NCBI GenBank assembly: GCA_902802585.1
Contig: CADCMR010000011.1
Location: 1 to 64,000 of the forward strand
DNA: 64,000 nt
DNA from: an uncultured bacterium
GTDB lineage: Bacteria; Verrucomicrobiota; Lentisphaeria; Victivallales; UBA1829
Direction: 5' to 3'
Within the stretch, counting starts at the first letter, position 1. The number at the start of each line of letters is the position of its first letter. The notes below the pieces were generated by a model. That model did no database searches. It had not been told where the DNA came from and saw only the letters and a list, made by a program, of their open reading frames with translations. A program made the translations under genes and the position numbers. Positions 60,518 to 64,000 of this stretch are shown in pieces.

Positions 60518-63500
60518 TTATAAGAAACGTATTGGAAATGATTTTTTCATGATGAAATCAAATACGTTATCCATAATATTTTTTATTATGGAAAGAGTCT
60601 CTTTCCCTATCGGAAAGACAAAAAGCAACAAAGCTGAAAGAAGAATGATAAGACCAAAACCGACCATTGTTTTCAGTTTGGAAGGCGTGGCTTCCTGATC
60701 GTATTTAACGGTCAAATTCAACGACTCATCATAGGTCGTATCTTTGCCATAGGCAAGTCTTCTTAATTGAATGAAAATGGGGATTAGGTTTACAATCGGA
60801 AGCCCCAACCAAAGCGTGCCGACATAGAACCTCATGTTTCGCGCACAGTAATCCGGAGGAATTTCGAAGAGGGAATTCATACTGTCATCATTGTCGTCTT
60901 CCTTGGCATCGGCATCCACATCCACAACTTTGAGATTGAACAGCCATTTGCCCAGCGATTTATGACCATCCGATATAAGGGTAGAGATCAAACCATCCAG
61001 AACAAAAATACATGGCATTTCAAAGAATAATCTAACAAAAGGATTATCGAAGAAAGAGAAAATGGGAGTAAAAGAAGAGAAGCATACACGTAACAATTCA
61101 AAGATAGATTCAATGATCAGAAGGGATAAAAGGAAATCAAGTATGCGGGCAGGCAATCTGCACTCAAGCAAATCAATTCTCAAGAATACAAACACCGTTA
61201 TACAGAATAAAATCAAGACGCTGCCGAAGAAGAAGCATCCTAAATGAAACAACGCACGAGCAGTGTCCTTTGCATCGGGATCCCCCTGTGCAGCGGCTTT
61301 CTTGAACCAATTGAAAGCCTTGAATGGGTTCATTGTGATACCTGTCCCGTACTTGTAGCACCATGCCAGATTGTATTGCGCAAAAACGTCCCCCTTCTCT
61401 GCCGCTTTTCTGTACCAGTTCACCGCCTCATTCTCGTCTTTTTCAATGCCCTCGCCATTCATGTAACACACCCCCAGATTATTCTGCGAATCCGTGTCAG
61501 GCGGATTTCCGGTCGCTTTCCGGTACAGGTCCAGGACATTTTCAAACTCCTGCATTTCACTTCTGTTTTTGAAACAGGCCAAGGCAAGATAATTACTATT
61601 CAATGTGAAGGAATTGATTTTTTCATAATACTCCGCCGCCTTTGCACTGTCCTTCTTCACACCACGCCCTTTTCTGTAGAATTCGCCAAGCATAAACGAT
61701 GCTTCGGGAAGTCTCTGGTCGGCAGCTTTGCGGAACCATTCCACTGCTTCCACGTAGTCCCGTTTCAGTCCCCGCTGACCATATGTATAGTACTTTCCGA
61801 GCAGGAATTGCGCCAGGCTGTTCCCCTGTTCCGCCGCTTTTCGATACCAGTTCACAGCTTCCGTTTCATTCTTTTCCACGCCATGCCCTTCCTCATAGCA
61901 GACTCCGAGAAGGTACATCGCTTTGCTGTTTCCCTGTTCCGCCGCTTTTCGATACCAGTTCACAGCTTCCGCTTCATCTTTGTTGACACACAGCCCCATC
62001 ATGCAGCAGAACCCGATACTGAGTTGTCCGTCGGCATCGCCCAGGTCTGCGACTTTCCGGTACCAGGATACCATGTCGGGATCAATCAAATTATTATGAT
62101 ACGCGAAAAATGCGTCCAACGCGCATTGTCTGTCCTCGTTCAAGGAAATGGCCATGCGATACCATTTCAGCGCCTCCGCGGTATTCTGTTCAACATAATA
62201 ACCATACCGGTAAAACATGGCAATCCGGACACGCGAACCTGAGTAGTTGCCCTCATTCGCCTTGCAATACCATTGAAATGCTTTCCTGTAATCTATTGGA
62301 AGCCCCAGCAGTCCACGTTCATAGGCTTCTCCGAGAACAAAACACGCTCTGGGATACCCTTTTTCCGCCGACAGATAATACCATTTCACAGCTTCCGCAT
62401 CATTCTTTTCGACGGCGATCCCTTTTTCATAGAACTCGCCGACTTGGTATAAATCCGATGCATCCCCATCCCCGCATTCCGCGACCTTGCGATACCATTT
62501 CTCCGCTTCCGCTTCATTCTTTTCGACACCGCGTCCTTCCGCATAGCGCATACCGATCATGAACCCTCCCCAAAAGGACATCGGCTCCTCGACCTTGATA
62601 ATCCATTTCATTGCTTCCGCCTCGTCTTTTTCGACTCCGATTCCTTTTTCATAGCACGTCGCAAGAGCATTCATTGCTTGGTGGTTTCCCTGTTCCGCGG
62701 CCTTGCGATACCAGCTCACGGCTTCCGCTTCATCCTTTTCAATACCGTTGCCGGACTGGTAACACTTCGCAAGAGAACACTGTGCATCGGTATTTCCCTG
62801 GTCCGCGGCCATGCGATACCAGCTCACGGCTTCCTCTTCATCCTTTTTGACGCCATTGCCATACAGATAGTAGTTTCCCATGCAAAACTGTGCATCTGCA
62901 TCCCCCTGCTCCGCCGCCTTGCGGTACCAATTCGCCGATTCGGCAGAATCCTGTTCGACACCATACCCGTTCTGATAGCAGAAACCAAGCAGATATTCTG
63001 CAAAAGAATAATCCTGTCCGGCTGCTCTCCTGAAATAATCCACGGCTTTCGCCTGGTCTTTTTCGACCCCTTCTCCTTCAAGGTAACATAATCCCAGTTG
63101 CACGATAGCCCGGATGAACCCCTGCTCCTCCGCCAGGCGGAACCATTTCACGGCCTCGACAGGGTCTTTTTCGATCAAATCTCCATAATAATAGAGCCTC
63201 CCAAGATTCGTCTGCGCTTTGGCAAATCCATGCTCCGCCGCCTTGCGATACCATTTCACGGCTTCTGCCGCATCCTTTTCAACGCCAATCCCGTCATGAT
63301 AGCAAATGCCGAGATGATTCTGAGCATCGGCGTGCCCCTGCTCCGCCGCTTTCCGGAACCATTTCACGGCTTCGGCAGTGTCTTTCTTAACGCCGAAACC
63401 GCTCAAAAAGCATAAAGCAAGCTCATACTGCGCTTTGTCCAGCCCCTGATCCGCCGCCAGACGATACCATTTTGCCGCTTCGTTATGGTCCGGTTTTGTC

Positions 63501-63775
63501 CCGAGATAGGTTTCGGAACACATTGCGAGCTCGTATTGCGCTTCGGCATGTCCCTGCTCCGCCGCCTTGCGATAATGCTCCACGGCGGCTTCATAAGATC
63601 CTGCCTTGAATTCTTTTATCCCCGCTTCGTATTCCGCTTGCGCATCCGTGTCCTGCGCAAACACCGATGCCGCGGGGAATGCGAGCGCGGCAACCATGAA
63701 CACGGCAATGCCGCGAATCGCAACGCGCCTCCATCCGGGATTGATGACACTGTTTTTTTTGTCTTTTCCGTTCAT
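60518..63775 (-). CDS. Large Sel1-repeat/RDD-domain membrane protein
   Basis: A 1085-residue protein with a signal peptide (IAVFMVAALAFPAASVFAQ), about twenty Sel1-like repeats of 36 residues (AVKWFRKAAEQGHADAQNHL, GICYHDGIGVEKDAAE) and a C-terminal RDD-like membrane domain (PARILDFLLSLLIIESI, GHKSLGKWLFNLKVVDVDAD). The repeats form an alpha-solenoid for binding partners, here presumably in the periplasm, with the RDD domain in the inner membrane. It precedes the smaller paralogue by 34 bp. The many near-identical repeats make it prone to recombination, but the frame is intact. Confidence 0.82.
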   Translation of the reverse strand: MNGKDKKNSVINPGWRRVAIRGIAVFMVAALAFPAASVFAQDTDAQAEYEAGIKEFKAGSYEAAVEHYRKAAEQGHAEAQYELAMCSETYLGTKPDHNEAAKWYRLAADQGLDKAQYELALCFLSGFGVKKDTAEAVKWFRKAAEQGHADAQNHLGICYHDGIGVEKDAAEAVKWYRKAAEHGFAKAQTNLGRLYYYGDLIEKDPVEAVKWFRLAEEQGFIRAIVQLGLCYLEGEGVEKDQAKAVDYFRRAAGQDYSFAEYLLGFCYQNGYGVEQDSAESANWYRKAAEQGDADAQFCMGNYYLYGNGVKKDEEEAVSWYRMAADQGNTDAQCSLAKCYQSGNGIEKDEAEAVSWYRKAAEQGNHQAMNALATCYEKGIGVEKDEAEAMKWIIKVEEPMSFWGGFMIGMRYAEGRGVEKNEAEAEKWYRKVAECGDGDASDLYQVGEFYEKGIAVEKNDAEAVKWYYLSAEKGYPRACFVLGEAYERGLLGLPIDYRKAFQWYCKANEGNYSGSRVRIAMFYRYGYYVEQNTAEALKWYRMAISLNEDRQCALDAFFAYHNNLIDPDMVSWYRKVADLGDADGQLSIGFCCMMGLCVNKDEAEAVNWYRKAAEQGNSKAMYLLGVCYEEGHGVEKNETEAVNWYRKAAEQGNSLAQFLLGKYYTYGQRGLKRDYVEAVEWFRKAADQRLPEASFMLGEFYRKGRGVKKDSAKAAEYYEKINSFTLNSNYLALACFKNRSEMQEFENVLDLYRKATGNPPDTDSQNNLGVCYMNGEGIEKDENEAVNWYRKAAEKGDVFAQYNLAWCYKYGTGITMNPFKAFNWFKKAAAQGDPDAKDTARALFHLGCFFFGSVLILFCITVFVFLRIDLLECRLPARILDFLLSLLIIESIFELLRVCFSSFTPIFSFFDNPFVRLFFEMPCIFVLDGLISTLISDGHKSLGKWLFNLKVVDVDADAKEDDNDDSMNSLFEIPPDYCARNMRFYVGTLWLGLPIVNLIPIFIQLRRLAYGKDTTYDESLNLTVKYDQEATPSKLKTMVGFGLIILLSALLLFVFPIGKETLSIIKNIMDNVFDFIMKKSFPIRFL

Positions 63776-64000
63776 GATTGCCTCCGGGGGGATCAGGTGT
63801 ATCGTTTCAGTTTCAAATATGGTTTTTTATTAAAGAACGGCACAAGCGGATTCTGAAAAAAATCAGTTCCTTTTTGAATAAAGTGTCCATGTCCGGCTTC
63901 GCTCCGAACATATGAAACTTGTTCGGCATCGCGTACCGACTCAAAATAAGCAGCGCCGAGGGGGGCTGTACTTTCGTTCAGATGTCTTTTCTGACGGTCG
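63776..64000. other. Upstream region of the Sel1-RDD operon, to the window edge
   Basis: About 225 bp with no gene that I can support. It should contain the promoter for the minus-strand Sel1 operon. I recognised no clear elements. Confidence 0.35.

Overview
The window is GC-rich bacterial DNA. It most resembles an anaerobic, gut- or sediment-type member of the Lentisphaerae (Victivallales). That is an inference from gene content: an H-X9-DG type II pseudopilin, AraC-cupin regulators, very large AIDA-repeat proteins without signal peptides, Gly/Met-rich secreted esterases, a WaaP-like LPS kinase (so Gram-negative), an oxygen-sensitive class III ribonucleotide reductase and radical-SAM maturases. 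I found no rRNA, tRNA, CRISPR array or insertion sequence.

Layout. 0-2 kb: the 3' part of a repeat-rich secreted protein, frameshifted by a deletion within its 78-bp repeats. 2-12.4 kb: a GT-C membrane glycosyltransferase, an RpoD-like sigma factor, a 1941-residue DUF4011/SF1 helicase/nuclease of a type linked to phage defence, and an AraC regulator. 12.7-25.3 kb: the most unusual region, one tightly overlapping minus-strand operon hydE - nifH-like1 - nifD-like1 - nifK-like1 - nifH-like2 - nifD-like2 - nifK-like2 - hypF - hypC - hypD - hypE. A small TM1266-type gene precedes it and a strong terminator ends it. 25.6-29.5 kb: two secreted carbohydrate-esterase genes with Gly/Met-rich linkers, the first frameshifted. 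30-34.5 kb: a 1519-residue AIDA-repeat protein. 34.8-38.9 kb: nrdG-nrdD-trxB, where NrdD carries a fused redoxin domain. 39-51.9 kb: an MFS transporter, a GT2, a GH31 lipoprotein, a small Gly/Phe-rich protein, a pseudopilin, GltS, an LPS kinase, an XRE-cupin-acyl-CoA-synthetase fusion and YjbQ. 52-64 kb: small regulators and membrane proteins, a convincing dif site at 54,685-54,712, a frameshifted FGE-domain protein and two Sel1-RDD paralogues.

How the genes fit together. HypCDEF is the complete known route to the Fe(CN)2CO unit of [NiFe]-hydrogenases, and HydE is a radical-SAM maturase of the [FeFe]-hydrogenase H-cluster. Here both sit in one transcription unit with two nitrogenase-like reductase/component-1 modules. 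No hydrogenase subunit, hypA/B, hydF/G or nifB/E/N lies nearby. My inference is a nitrogenase-like enzyme, with a duplicated scaffold or second enzyme, that assembles or uses an iron cofactor carrying CO/CN ligands. I consider this the best candidate for an undescribed system in the window.

Replication terminus. The 8-mer GGGCAGGG (a form of the E. coli KOPS GGGNAGGG) occurs only on the + strand up to about 54.28 kb and only on the - strand after it. The switch falls within about 0.4 kb of the dif site, so the two signals independently place the chromosome terminus here.
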